7,109 nt of DNA from CAYMUN01 sp964440265 (GCA_964440265.1 CAYTRU010000055.1:1-7109); one strand, 5' to 3'; positions 1-5,979 are shown, numbered from the stretch's first letter. Numbers and translations are program-made. Notes: generated from the sequence alone by a model not told the origin.

Positions 1-741
1 ATCAACAGTTTCATTGAAAGCCTCTGAGGGCGAGTGACCGTGTCGCCTTAGCAAATCATACTGCGCTTCCATTAAGCCAGCGATAGCACCCATCAAAACG
101 CCTCGCTCGCCAGTCAAATCGCTGCAAACCTCTTTTTCGAAGCTAGTTTTAAATAAGAAGCCGGAACCGATGGCAATACCCATAGCCTTAACCGTATCCT
201 CGGCATGACCCGTAAAATCTTGATGGACGGCATAGCTGGCATTGATGCCCCGCCCCTCCAGAAATATTTTACGAACGGTGCGACCGGAGCCTTTTGGAGC
301 TATGAGGATGACGTCAACATCTTCTGGTGGCACAATTCCCGTCTGAGCCGCAAAATTTACCGCAAAACCATGTGAAAAATATAATGTTTTGCCCTTTGTG
401 AGGTGCTCTTTGATCGTCGGCCAGAGTGCGATTTGGGCAGCATCGGACAGCAGGTTGGCAATGATGGTACCCGACTCAGCAGCTTCAGCTATTTCAAACA
501 AGGTCTCGCCGGGCTTCCAGCCATCAGCCACCGCCTTGTCCCAACTCGGTGAATCCTTACGTTGGCCTACGATTACTTTGAAACCATTGTCACGCAAATT
601 TTGTGCCTGGGCCGGACCCTGTACACCATATCCGATAACGGCAATCGTCTGATCCTTCAAGATTTCTCGGGCTTTTTCCAGTGGAAATTCTTCTCGCGTT
701 ACTACTTCCTCAACTATATCTCCAAACTGTAATTGTGCCAT
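1..741 (-). CDS. ilvC: Ketol-acid reductoisomerase IlvC, 3' end cut by window edge
   Basis: This enzyme converts acetolactate or acetohydroxybutyrate to the dihydroxy acid using NADPH and Mg2+; it is step two of branched-chain amino acid synthesis and cytosolic. The first 247 residues are present. Visible motifs are the Rossmann loop GYGVQG (residues 37-42), the GQRK phosphate-binding region (59-62), SHGF with His124, APKGSG with Lys150, and DLTGERG carrying the metal-binding Asp208 and Glu212. The N-terminus (VVTREEFPLEKA) and the phrase GETLFEIAEAAESGTI recall the class seen in Bacteroidetes and uncultured phyla. From memory, that class runs to about 350 residues, so roughly 100 are missing off the left edge; nothing suggests the gene itself is broken. 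The start ATG has a clear AAAGGAG ribosome site 5 bases upstream. It follows ilvN by 81 bases, last in an ilvBNC operon. Family certain; subclass inferred. Confidence 0.96.
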   Translation of the reverse strand, partial: MAQLQFGDIVEEVVTREEFPLEKAREILKDQTIAVIGYGVQGPAQAQNLRDNGFKVIVGQRKDSPSWDKAVADGWKPGETLFEIAEAAESGTIIANLLSDAAQIALWPTIKEHLTKGKTLYFSHGFAVNFAAQTGIVPPEDVDVILIAPKGSGRTVRKIFLEGRGINASYAVHQDFTGHAEDTVKAMGIAIGSGFLFKTSFEKEVCSDLTGERGVLMGAIAGLMEAQYDLLRRHGHSPSEAFNETVD

Positions 742-765
742 GTTTACTCCTTTCGGTATTTAATG

Positions 766-790
766 ATTAACTTGTTAATTGATTATTATA
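766..790 (-). promoter_or_regulatory. Possible internal ilvC promoter with palindrome
   Basis: The ilvN-ilvC gap holds a perfect TATAAT hexamer on the minus strand (785-790), followed by a 14-base dyad, ATTAAC-2-GTTAAT (766-779), about where transcription would start. No convincing -35 lies 16-18 bases upstream. The AT-rich box could therefore be a weak secondary promoter with an operator, or chance in an AT-rich spacer. If real, it would let ilvC escape the attenuation acting before ilvB. Confidence 0.3.
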
Positions 791-822
791 TGAAGCCAGC
801 CGCTCTCGTCTTAGCATATAGT

Positions 823-1083
823 TTACTCCTTTTTCCAAGCCGTTTGTACGGTTACGCTATGGACATCAACTAGTTTCTCCAGCTGTCTCATTATCTGATC
901 GATACTCCCGACATTGTGGACGGTGATAAGCATCTGTGACCACGGCGTGTCCTTTTGGTGCGTCACGTTTACCGAATCGATGTTGCAACCGCGGCGAGCA
1001 AATACTTGAGCCACACGGAGCAGAGTGCCTGGAACATCACGCACGATCATGTCTATAGTATACTGTGCTACGTTACTTGTCAT
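823..1083 (-). CDS. ilvN: Acetohydroxyacid synthase small (regulatory) subunit, short form
   Basis: The 86-residue protein is the regulatory partner of IlvB; it raises catalytic activity and carries end-product (valine-type) feedback inhibition. It is essentially one ACT domain (about residues 8-80), with the signature VRDVPGTLLRVAQVFARRGCNIDS at 14-37 given in two parts: VRDVPG (14-19) and FARRGCNIDS (28-37). It resembles the 87-96 residue enterobacterial IlvM/IlvN in length and lacks the second domain of the usual ~160-residue IlvH. By alignment with E. coli IlvH, effector-site Gly14 and Asn29 are kept (Gly19, Asn34), but Asn11 is Asp16. It starts 6 bases after the ilvB stop, so it is co-transcribed. 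The ribosome site AGAAGG is close to the ATG; a start at Met12 would cut into the ACT domain. The gene ends naturally with TAA. The symbol ilvN is preferred over ilvH because of length and position. Confidence 0.93.
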   Translation of the reverse strand: MTSNVAQYTIDMIVRDVPGTLLRVAQVFARRGCNIDSVNVTHQKDTPWSQMLITVHNVGSIDQIMRQLEKLVDVHSVTVQTAWKKE

Positions 1084-1089
1084 CGCCTT

Positions 1090-2817
1090 CTACGTGCTCC
1101 CTGTCGGTTTTGCTAATCGCACACTGGGCGCCTCAGTGATCATACTAGTGTACGGGGCGCCGGCCGGAATCATCGGGAAGACATTATCAGTTTTCACCAC
1201 TTCGGCATTGATCAGTACTGGCCGGTCGTTAATCGCCAGTGCAGCTTGAAGCTTCGCTGTCACCTCATCCGGGTGTTCAATAGTAATACCGGCAGCACCG
1301 TAAGCTTCTGCCAGCTTCACGAAATCTGGGTTACCTTCTAGGTCCGAACCACTTTGATTGTCATCAAAGAATAACTCCTGCCACTGGCGGATCATACCCA
1401 GATAGTGATTGTTCAGAACGACAATCTTCAAGGGCAGCTTATTAATACAGGCCGTCGCCAGCTCGCAAAGAGTCATTTGGAAGCCGCCATCACCGACAAA
1501 AGCGACCACTGTTTTATCAGGATGGGCGAATTGAGCACCAATGGCCGCTGGAAAACCAAAGCCCATGGTGCCAGCCCCACCAGACGATAGCCAGGAATTA
1601 GGCGAGTCAGTCTTATAAAACTGAGCCGCCCACATCTGGTGCTGCCCTACATCAGTGGTAACGATAGCTTGGCCATTCGTCAGGTCATACATGCTATCGA
1701 TGATGTGCTGCATGGTCAAACCGGAGCTATCGTCATAGCTTAATGGATGGCGTAACCGATAGCCATTAAGCTGTTTTTGCCAAGCTGTATGTTTGACGGG
1801 TCGGACGACCTCTTCCAAAGCCTGTAGAGCCTGACGAGCGTCGGCGACTACACCGACGGTGACTGGGATCATTTTATCAATCTCGGCAGCATCGATGTCG
1901 ATGTGACCGATGAAGGCATCTTTGCAAAATTCCGAGGCTTGGCCCACGATGCGATCATCGAAGCGTGAACCAACGTTTAGCAGAAAGTCACACTCCATAA
2001 TCGCCTTGTTGGCATAAGCCGTGCCATGCATGCCCAGCATTCCCAGCGATAGCGGTTGTGTTTCTGGAAAAGCACCCTTGCCCAGCAGCGTCGTAGTGAC
2101 TGGCGTATCCATAGTTTCGGCTACATGTCGTAACTGTTGTTCGGCCTTGGCAATCAAGACACCATGACCGGCCAGAATAACTGGTCGTTTAGCGCGCTGC
2201 CAGGCATTGGCTATCTCCTGAATCTTGCCAGTCTCCACTACTCGCTTATATTGATAAGAGGGCACATTCAGTGGCTGGTCAAAGGTACCACTAAACTGAC
2301 CAGAGCTGACATCTTTCGGAATATCAATCACCACCGGTCCGGGCCGGCCAGTGGTCGCAATATGGAACGCCTCATTCACAATTCGCGGCAGATCGTTAGT
2401 TTCTAGTACTAGATAATTGTGCTTAACAACCGGCATGGTGATACTAAAAATGTCAGCTTCCTGAAAAGCATCCATTCCGAGCATCGGCCGTATTTGTTGT
2501 CCGCTGATAACGATAATCGGTACGCTGTCCATGTTGGCGGTCATTAAGCCTGTGACAGTGTTGCTGGCCCCCGGTCCACTGGTGACCAATACGACACCTG
2601 GTTTACCGCTAGCCCGGGCGTAGCCATCGGCCATATGAGTAGCACCTTGTTCGTGACGTACCAGGATAAACTTGATCTTTGTCTTACTAGTGATTAGGGC
2701 ATCAAAAATCGGTAAGGCCGCTCCCCCAGAATAACCAAAAATATACTCAACACCTTGGCTTTCCAGTGTCTTGATTAGTGCTGTTGCTCCATCCATAATT
2801 ATTGAATCCGTGCTCAT
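1090..2817 (-). CDS. ilvB: Acetohydroxyacid synthase (acetolactate synthase) large catalytic subunit
   Basis: A ThDP- and FAD-dependent enzyme joining two pyruvates to acetolactate, or pyruvate plus 2-ketobutyrate to acetohydroxybutyrate; the committed step of valine, leucine and isoleucine synthesis. The 575 residues have the three usual domains: N-terminal ThDP-binding (about 7-175) with catalytic Glu56 in RHEQGA; a central FAD-binding domain (about 198-335) with SRFDDR at 284-289, which marks the biosynthetic rather than the catabolic enzyme; and a C-terminal ThDP domain (about 385-545) with GDGGFQ at 442-447 and closing NN at 469-470. MIRQWQ (475-480) supplies Trp479, the position linked in known enzymes to 2-ketobutyrate preference and herbicide binding. 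Full length. The ATG at 2817 has only a weak ribosome site (GGAT, 14 bases away); Met8 is an alternative start. It lies 17 bases after an intrinsic terminator, so expression depends on readthrough (see leader). Confidence 0.97.
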   Translation of the reverse strand: MSTDSIIMDGATALIKTLESQGVEYIFGYSGGAALPIFDALITSKTKIKFILVRHEQGATHMADGYARASGKPGVVLVTSGPGASNTVTGLMTANMDSVPIIVISGQQIRPMLGMDAFQEADIFSITMPVVKHNYLVLETNDLPRIVNEAFHIATTGRPGPVVIDIPKDVSSGQFSGTFDQPLNVPSYQYKRVVETGKIQEIANAWQRAKRPVILAGHGVLIAKAEQQLRHVAETMDTPVTTTLLGKGAFPETQPLSLGMLGMHGTAYANKAIMECDFLLNVGSRFDDRIVGQASEFCKDAFIGHIDIDAAEIDKMIPVTVGVVADARQALQALEEVVRPVKHTAWQKQLNGYRLRHPLSYDDSSGLTMQHIIDSMYDLTNGQAIVTTDVGQHQMWAAQFYKTDSPNSWLSSGGAGTMGFGFPAAIGAQFAHPDKTVVAFVGDGGFQMTLCELATACINKLPLKIVVLNNHYLGMIRQWQELFFDDNQSGSDLEGNPDFVKLAEAYGAAGITIEHPDEVTAKLQAALAINDRPVLINAEVVKTDNVFPMIPAGAPYTSMITEAPSVRLAKPTGST

Positions 2818-2834
2818 CTTATTACTATTTATCC

Positions 2835-2864
2835 AAAAAAAAGTCCCGCATGATTAGTGCGGGA
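2835..2864 (-). terminator. Intrinsic terminator / attenuator before ilvB
   Basis: On the minus strand CCCGCA (2863-2858) pairs with TGCGGG (2850-2845), plus a T2864-A2844 closing pair, giving a 7-base-pair stem with a 7-base loop, followed by C and then eight T (2842-2835). This is a typical Rho-independent terminator, yet it sits between the promoter and the ilvB start, 17 bases short of the ATG. Here it can only act as an attenuator. The 5' arm is also complementary to an upstream segment (2915-2907). Confidence 0.9.
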
Positions 2865-2915
2865 TCCTGGTTGCTTGATTTCTGACTGGTACTATTAACA
2901 ACTAGGCCGCGCACT
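2856..2915 (-). promoter_or_regulatory. Predicted antiterminator pairing of the ilv leader
   Basis: AGTGCG (2915-2910), a bulged C2909, then GG (2908-2907) can pair with CC (2863-2862) plus CGCACT (2861-2856), giving 8 base pairs that consume the terminator's 5' arm. The same upstream segment can instead fold locally with GCAC (2924-2921 region) as a small pause-type hairpin. It lies within the leader-peptide ORF after the Leu/Val run. A ribosome stalled on that run would leave the segment free to pair; one reaching the stop at 2895 would cover it and allow termination. Pairings were found by eye and no energies were computed. Confidence 0.7.
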
Positions 2916-2969
2916 GAGCGGTGCAAGGACGAGAAGGACCACGAGCTGTTGATTAACCATACCTGACAT
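2895..2969 (-). CDS. ilvB leader peptide (Leu/Val-rich attenuation peptide)
   Basis: A short ORF of 24 codons, or 21 if the in-frame ATG at 2960 is used, not called by ordinary gene finding. The product reads MSGMVNQQLVVLLVLAPLSA, then RPSC and a TAA stop. It has five Leu and four Val, seven of them consecutive (Leu-Val-Val-Leu-Leu-Val-Leu, 2945-2925), and no Ile. This matches the role of enterobacterial ilvB/ilvG leader peptides and of the ilvBNC leader of Corynebacterium: translation speed over Leu/Val codons senses charged tRNA and sets the fold of the downstream RNA. The first ATG lies 7 bases after the predicted -10, so this message is probably leaderless. The second ATG has AGG directly before it, too close for a normal ribosome site. 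The peptide itself is not expected to have a separate function. Confidence 0.82.
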   Translation of the reverse strand: MSGMVNQQLVVLLVLAPLSARPSC

Positions 2970-2970
2970 A

Positions 2971-2995
2971 TGTGAAAGGTTACACCTTCATCACA
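2971..2995. promoter_or_regulatory. Operator-like dyad over the ilv -10 box
   Basis: Read on the minus strand, AAGGT (2988-2984), GTA, ACCTT (2980-2976) form a perfect 5-base dyad around the -10. TGTGA (2995-2991) and TCACA (2975-2971) add outer complementary arms, with a 2-base asymmetry. The position is where a repressor would block RNA polymerase. No regulator gene is in the window, so binding is inferred only from symmetry. Confidence 0.4.
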
Positions 2996-3005
2996 GGCTT
3001 GTCAA
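2977..3005 (-). promoter_or_regulatory. ilvBNC leader promoter
   Basis: A perfect TTGACA (3005-3000) is followed after 17 bases by TAACCT (2982-2977), which fits the relaxed TANNNT -10. Transcription would begin about 7 bases on, at or next to the leader-peptide ATG (2969). The box lies about 46 bases after the end of the upstream membrane-protein gene, so readthrough from that gene is also possible. Confidence 0.75.
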
Positions 3006-3051
3006 CCATCCTCGGGAAAAGCTTTATTCGATAGTCGCCAGCCCGCGAGAC

Positions 3052-3426
3052 CTAGTGCGAGACGCTGCTAAGAGGCTTTTTGAGGTACAGGTAAGTCACG
3101 ATAGCCAGTCCGATGCCTAGGGCTGTCACGGCAACTAGGTTGTCAGCTACCTCGTCTGTTCCCCACTCCAAAATAGCACCGATGGATTTGCTACAGAAAC
3201 TGCCAGCTACCAAAAGTATCGGAATCCTTGAGTACTTGACACGATTATTACTGTAGAAATACCACCCCATTGCTATAAGCGCCAGCAGGACCACTACAAT
3301 ATCATCCAGACTGCCAAGCGGACTTTCTGTAAAAACTTCTGGTAAATACACGAGGCCAGCCGTCGCTGCTATAGCAGTACTGATAGTGTTCGTTAGGCGA
3401 CGATGTAGTTTGTCTGGCATGTTCAT
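3052..3426 (-). CDS. Small multi-span membrane protein, function unknown
   Basis: I do not recognise this protein. From the chosen start it has 124 residues: a short charged N-terminus (MNMPDKLHRR), then hydrophobic stretches at about 13-29 (weak), 42-60, 68-86 and 92-113, and a basic/serine tail; probably three or four membrane spans. No catalytic motif is visible; one Cys and several acidic residues (LDD, EWGTDE) lie between spans. An in-frame ATG at 3456 would add ten residues, but it sits inside a perfect minus-strand TATAAT (3460-3455). Transcription would start downstream of it, and the ATG at 3426 has AAGGGAAG before it. The gene diverges from the P-type ATPase with a shared promoter region, so a linked role in ion homeostasis or envelope stress is possible but unproven. 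It ends 46 bases before the ilv promoter. Confidence 0.72.
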   Translation of the reverse strand: MNMPDKLHRRLTNTISTAIAATAGLVYLPEVFTESPLGSLDDIVVVLLALIAMGWYFYSNNRVKYSRIPILLVAGSFCSKSIGAILEWGTDEVADNLVAVTALGIGLAIVTYLYLKKPLSSVSH

Positions 3427-3454
3427 AGCAACTTCCCTTGTAGTTTTAGTATAC

Positions 3455-3512
3455 ATTATAGTAGTTGATAAGCTTCAGGCACGCAAGGGGTATACTAGCA
3501 ATAGCTTATCAA
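3455..3512. promoter_or_regulatory. Overlapping divergent promoters with perfect 10-base inverted repeat
   Basis: Minus strand: TATAAT at 3460-3455, with TTGCGT (3486-3481) 20 bases upstream, would drive the small membrane protein. Plus strand: TATACT at 3491-3496, with TTGATA (3465-3470) also 20 bases upstream, would drive the ATPase. A perfect inverted repeat, TTGATAAGCT (3465-3474) and AGCTTATCAA (3503-3512), covers the plus -35 and the expected plus start site, and lies just upstream of the minus -10. Long 19-20 base spacers are typical of MerR-type metal-regulated promoters, but I see no clear dyad inside the spacer. The -10 boxes and the repeat are solid; the -35 assignments are weak. 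Confidence 0.55.
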
Positions 3513-3527
3513 AACAGGGGGTTAAAA

Positions 3528-5366
3528 GTGAAACGACTGCTGCGCTTTGTGCGTCAATACAAACTATTCAGCTTGACCTTCTTAGCTACTCTGGTGGGGC
3601 TAAGCTTGGAACTGCTAAAGGTTCGGGGAGTCACCCATATTTTTCTTGGTTCCGTAGCTATATTGGCTTTGCTGCCGTTGTCATGGGCCATGTGGCAAGA
3701 TCTTCGATTAGGGAAGTATGGTATCGATATTTTAGCACTGACAGCTGTTGTGGCTTCCGTAATCCTCGGTCAAGATTGGGCCGCCTTGGTGATTATCCTT
3801 ATGTTGACCGGAGGTAAAGCCCTGCAAAACTTTGCCGAACACCGTGCACGACGGGAGCTTGATCAGCTACTGAAGCATACCCCCCGACAGGCTCATGTAG
3901 TACGGGGAAGCAAGCTACTTGACGTGCCAGTTCATAAGTTACAAGCCGGTGACAAACTACTCATCAAGGCCGGAGAGATAGTACCAGTCGATGGAGTGAT
4001 CGTGGAAGGTAGCGCCAGTTTTGACGAAGCTTCAATCACCGGTGAAAGTTTGCCACAGACAAAAAAACTACATGATCTACTCGTAAGCGGTTCGATAAAC
4101 CTCGACGGTGCGATAACGATGAAAGCTACGGCTACAGCCGAACACAGCCAATACCAGCAAATAGTCAAACTAGTCCGCGGCGCTAGTGCCGCCCAAGCAC
4201 CATTTGTCCGTTTGGCAGATCGCTATAGTTTGCCTTTTACTTTTTTGGCTTTTGCAATTGCCGGTGCTGTTTGGGCAGTGAGCGGCCAGGCAGTGCGTTT
4301 CTTGGATGTGATTGTAGTGGCCACGCCTTGCCCGTTGCTCCTAGCAGCACCAGTCGCACTAATTAGCGGTATGGCACGAGCCAGCCGCTATGGCATTATC
4401 ATAAAGACTGGCTCAGCCCTAGAGCGGCTAGCGGCAGTGCAAACCATGGCTTTTGACAAAACCGGTACACTCACCAGTGGTATGCTCCAGGTGGACCAGA
4501 TCACAGTATTTAGCCCGCACGACAAGACCGAGATACTTACTCTGGCCGCCAGTCTTGAGCAAAAATCCCATCACATTCTCGCCCAAGCCATCGTAACAGC
4601 TGCTCAGTCTAGAAAGCTAAAACTTATCAAGACCAAGCAGGTGCACGAAATCGCCGGGCAGGGTTTGCGAGCCATCGTCAAAGGCCGTCAGGTGCTAATC
4701 GGTCGGCTCAGTTTGCTTATCGAACAAGGAGTCCAGATACCAAGCAAGCTTCGGCAGGACTCGATCAAGCAAACTGTAACCTATGTTGCTATCGATGGCT
4801 TACTAGCTGGTATCATCGTGCTGAAGGACAAGGCCCGACCTGAAAGTCAACCTACTCTCGACCGTCTGCGCCAGTTAGGTATTCGCAAATTTATGATGAT
4901 CACTGGGGATAACTTGGCGACAGCTACGGTAATTGCCAAACAGCTGGGCATCACGCAGATCCATGCCGATGCTTTGCCAGCCGAAAAACTACATATCATA
5001 GAGAAGGCTGAGCACCGTCCCCTCGCCTTTGTAGGTGACGGCGTGAATGACGCCCCCGTCCTGACAGCGGCCGATGTCGGTATCGCCCTAGGAGCTCGCG
5101 GCTCGACAGCAGCCAGCGAGTCAGCTGATATCGTCATTTTGCCAGACGATCTAAGCAGACTCGCAACAGCGACAGCGATCGCCAAGCGGACGTTCCGTAT
5201 CGCTCGCCAAAGCATCCTGGTCGGTATTGGTCTGAGCCTACTACTCATGGTAGTCTTCGCTACTGGCAAATTCCCGCCACTGGCCGGAGCTATTATCCAA
5301 GAAGTTGTCGATGTAATCGTTATCGTGAACGCTCTAAGGGCCCGTCTGGGACCGATTAATGCTTAA
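3528..5366 (+). CDS. P1B-like heavy-metal-type P-type ATPase without metal-binding N-domain, TPCP type
   Basis: A 612-residue ATP-driven cation pump of the inner membrane. In order: two pairs of N-terminal spans (about 12-55 and 66-98), the actuator domain with TGES (171-174), two spans around 235-285 with the ion-site motif TPCP (266-269), phosphorylation site DKTGT (Asp310), nucleotide domain, MITGDN (457-462), hinge GDGVNDAP (503-510) and two last spans (about 562-605). No HMA domain, CxxC or His-rich tail is present. CPC of Cu/Zn/Cd pumps is replaced by TPC; the nucleotide-domain His-Pro is SHHI (347-350); the last helix has QEVVD (591-595) instead of the usual HEGG-type motif. Substrate is therefore uncertain (Zn, Cd, Co, Mn or Fe are all possible). 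GTG 3528 is chosen because GGGGG lies 6 bases upstream; an in-frame TTG at 3465 lies in the -35 region. The 3' end overlaps the convergent gene by 11 bases. Confidence 0.92.
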   Translation: MKRLLRFVRQYKLFSLTFLATLVGLSLELLKVRGVTHIFLGSVAILALLPLSWAMWQDLRLGKYGIDILALTAVVASVILGQDWAALVIILMLTGGKALQNFAEHRARRELDQLLKHTPRQAHVVRGSKLLDVPVHKLQAGDKLLIKAGEIVPVDGVIVEGSASFDEASITGESLPQTKKLHDLLVSGSINLDGAITMKATATAEHSQYQQIVKLVRGASAAQAPFVRLADRYSLPFTFLAFAIAGAVWAVSGQAVRFLDVIVVATPCPLLLAAPVALISGMARASRYGIIIKTGSALERLAAVQTMAFDKTGTLTSGMLQVDQITVFSPHDKTEILTLAASLEQKSHHILAQAIVTAAQSRKLKLIKTKQVHEIAGQGLRAIVKGRQVLIGRLSLLIEQGVQIPSKLRQDSIKQTVTYVAIDGLLAGIIVLKDKARPESQPTLDRLRQLGIRKFMMITGDNLATATVIAKQLGITQIHADALPAEKLHIIEKAEHRPLAFVGDGVNDAPVLTAADVGIALGARGSTAASESADIVILPDDLSRLATATAIAKRTFRIARQSILVGIGLSLLLMVVFATGKFPPLAGAIIQEVVDVIVIVNALRARLGPINA

Positions 5367-5979
5367 GGAGTAGCCCGGCGATCAGTAGGGGCACCAATAA
5401 GTTGTCTAACCCCTTAACTCCGAGATTTTCTACAAGTGCTGCCAGAGTTGCAACTCCCACTAAGGTCACAGGGCTAAGCCCTACTCCGCTCAACCAGACA
5501 TACACTCCCAGGAGCACTAGTGAGGTACTAAAAAAACTTAGGGTCCCCACTACACTCTTGCGATGACCAAAAATCAGATACGATTGCTTACCATAGCGCA
5601 CGCCTGCCACAGCCGCCAAACCGTCGGCTAAGCTCATGTGCAAAACCGCAGTCATGTAAATCAATTGATCATGCGTGATGATAGCCACAAGGCCTACCGC
5701 TAACGCAAAATAGATTTCCCCCCACGTCGGCCGCTGGACACTATGAATCGCCCGAAAGATATGTAAATACTTAGAGAGACCGATAATTAGTAGAAAAGCT
5801 AGGCTCAGCCCTTCAATCTCACGCCAGCTCAAGAAAAACGGCCAAAACGCCACAAAACTGCCGACAGAAACATGGATGAACTTCCGGCTAAACTCATTGT
5901 GCACAGTATGCTTACGCCACCAAAACTCGTTGCCAATAAGCAACAAAAATACTACGAGAACCGTTACTATAAGCGCCAT
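5356..5979 (-). CDS. Dolichol/phytol kinase-like (SEC59/DGK1/VTE5-type) membrane protein
   Basis: The 207-residue protein is almost entirely membrane-embedded, with about six or seven hydrophobic spans. It carries motifs of the CTP-dependent polyprenol/phytol/diacylglycerol kinase family, which is related to CDP-diglyceride synthases: E29-FSRKFIHVSVG (Glu29, Arg32, Lys33, His36), VQRPTWGE (81-88), SLADGLAAVAGVRYGK with Asp119 and Gly126 (116-131), GHRKSVVGT (138-146) and ENLGVKGLDN with Glu184, Asp192 and Asn193 (184-193). By family it should phosphorylate a membrane lipid alcohol using CTP; the actual substrate cannot be read from sequence. Lipid-carrier or phospholipid recycling is the most likely role. 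The ATG at 5979 has no ribosome site but lies 6 bases after TACAAT (5991-5986), suggesting a leaderless message. Its stop overlaps the end of the convergent ATPase gene. Phosphatidate cytidylyltransferase is an alternative annotation. Confidence 0.78.
   Translation of the reverse strand: MALIVTVLVVFLLLIGNEFWWRKHTVHNEFSRKFIHVSVGSFVAFWPFFLSWREIEGLSLAFLLIIGLSKYLHIFRAIHSVQRPTWGEIYFALAVGLVAIITHDQLIYMTAVLHMSLADGLAAVAGVRYGKQSYLIFGHRKSVVGTLSFFSTSLVLLGVYVWLSGVGLSPVTLVGVATLAALVENLGVKGLDNLLVPLLIAGLLLKH

Noticed and set aside
389..652. Plus-strand ORF of 87 codons opposite ilvC
   Set aside because: It is an antisense shadow of conserved IlvC sequence with no ribosome site and no recognisable protein features.
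3011..3050. Possible terminator after the small membrane-protein gene (CTCGCGGG with CCCGAG)
   Set aside because: The arms need a 2-base bulge, enclose a loop of about 25 bases and have no T-run, so I cannot call it a terminator.
2818..3051. T-box riboswitch upstream of ilvB
   Set aside because: The leader has a terminator but no AGGGTGG-type T-box sequence, no room for stem I, and a clear Leu/Val leader peptide instead.
3427..3456. Ten-residue extension of the small membrane protein from ATG 3456
   Set aside because: This ATG is embedded in a perfect TATAAT; the next ATG (3426) has AAGGGAAG upstream.
3465..3527. N-terminal extension of the ATPase from TTG 3465
   Set aside because: The TTG lies in the predicted -35 region and the -10 at 3491 is downstream of it; GTG 3528 has a good ribosome site and begins directly with a typical basic N-terminus.
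3386..3817. Plus-strand ORF of 143 codons crossing the divergent promoter region
   Set aside because: It is out of frame with the ATPase over conserved membrane segments and has no family resemblance.
4847..5269. Minus-strand ORF of 140 codons inside the ATPase gene
   Set aside because: It is antisense to the strongly conserved MITGD and GDGVNDAP region, low in complexity and has no independent signals.
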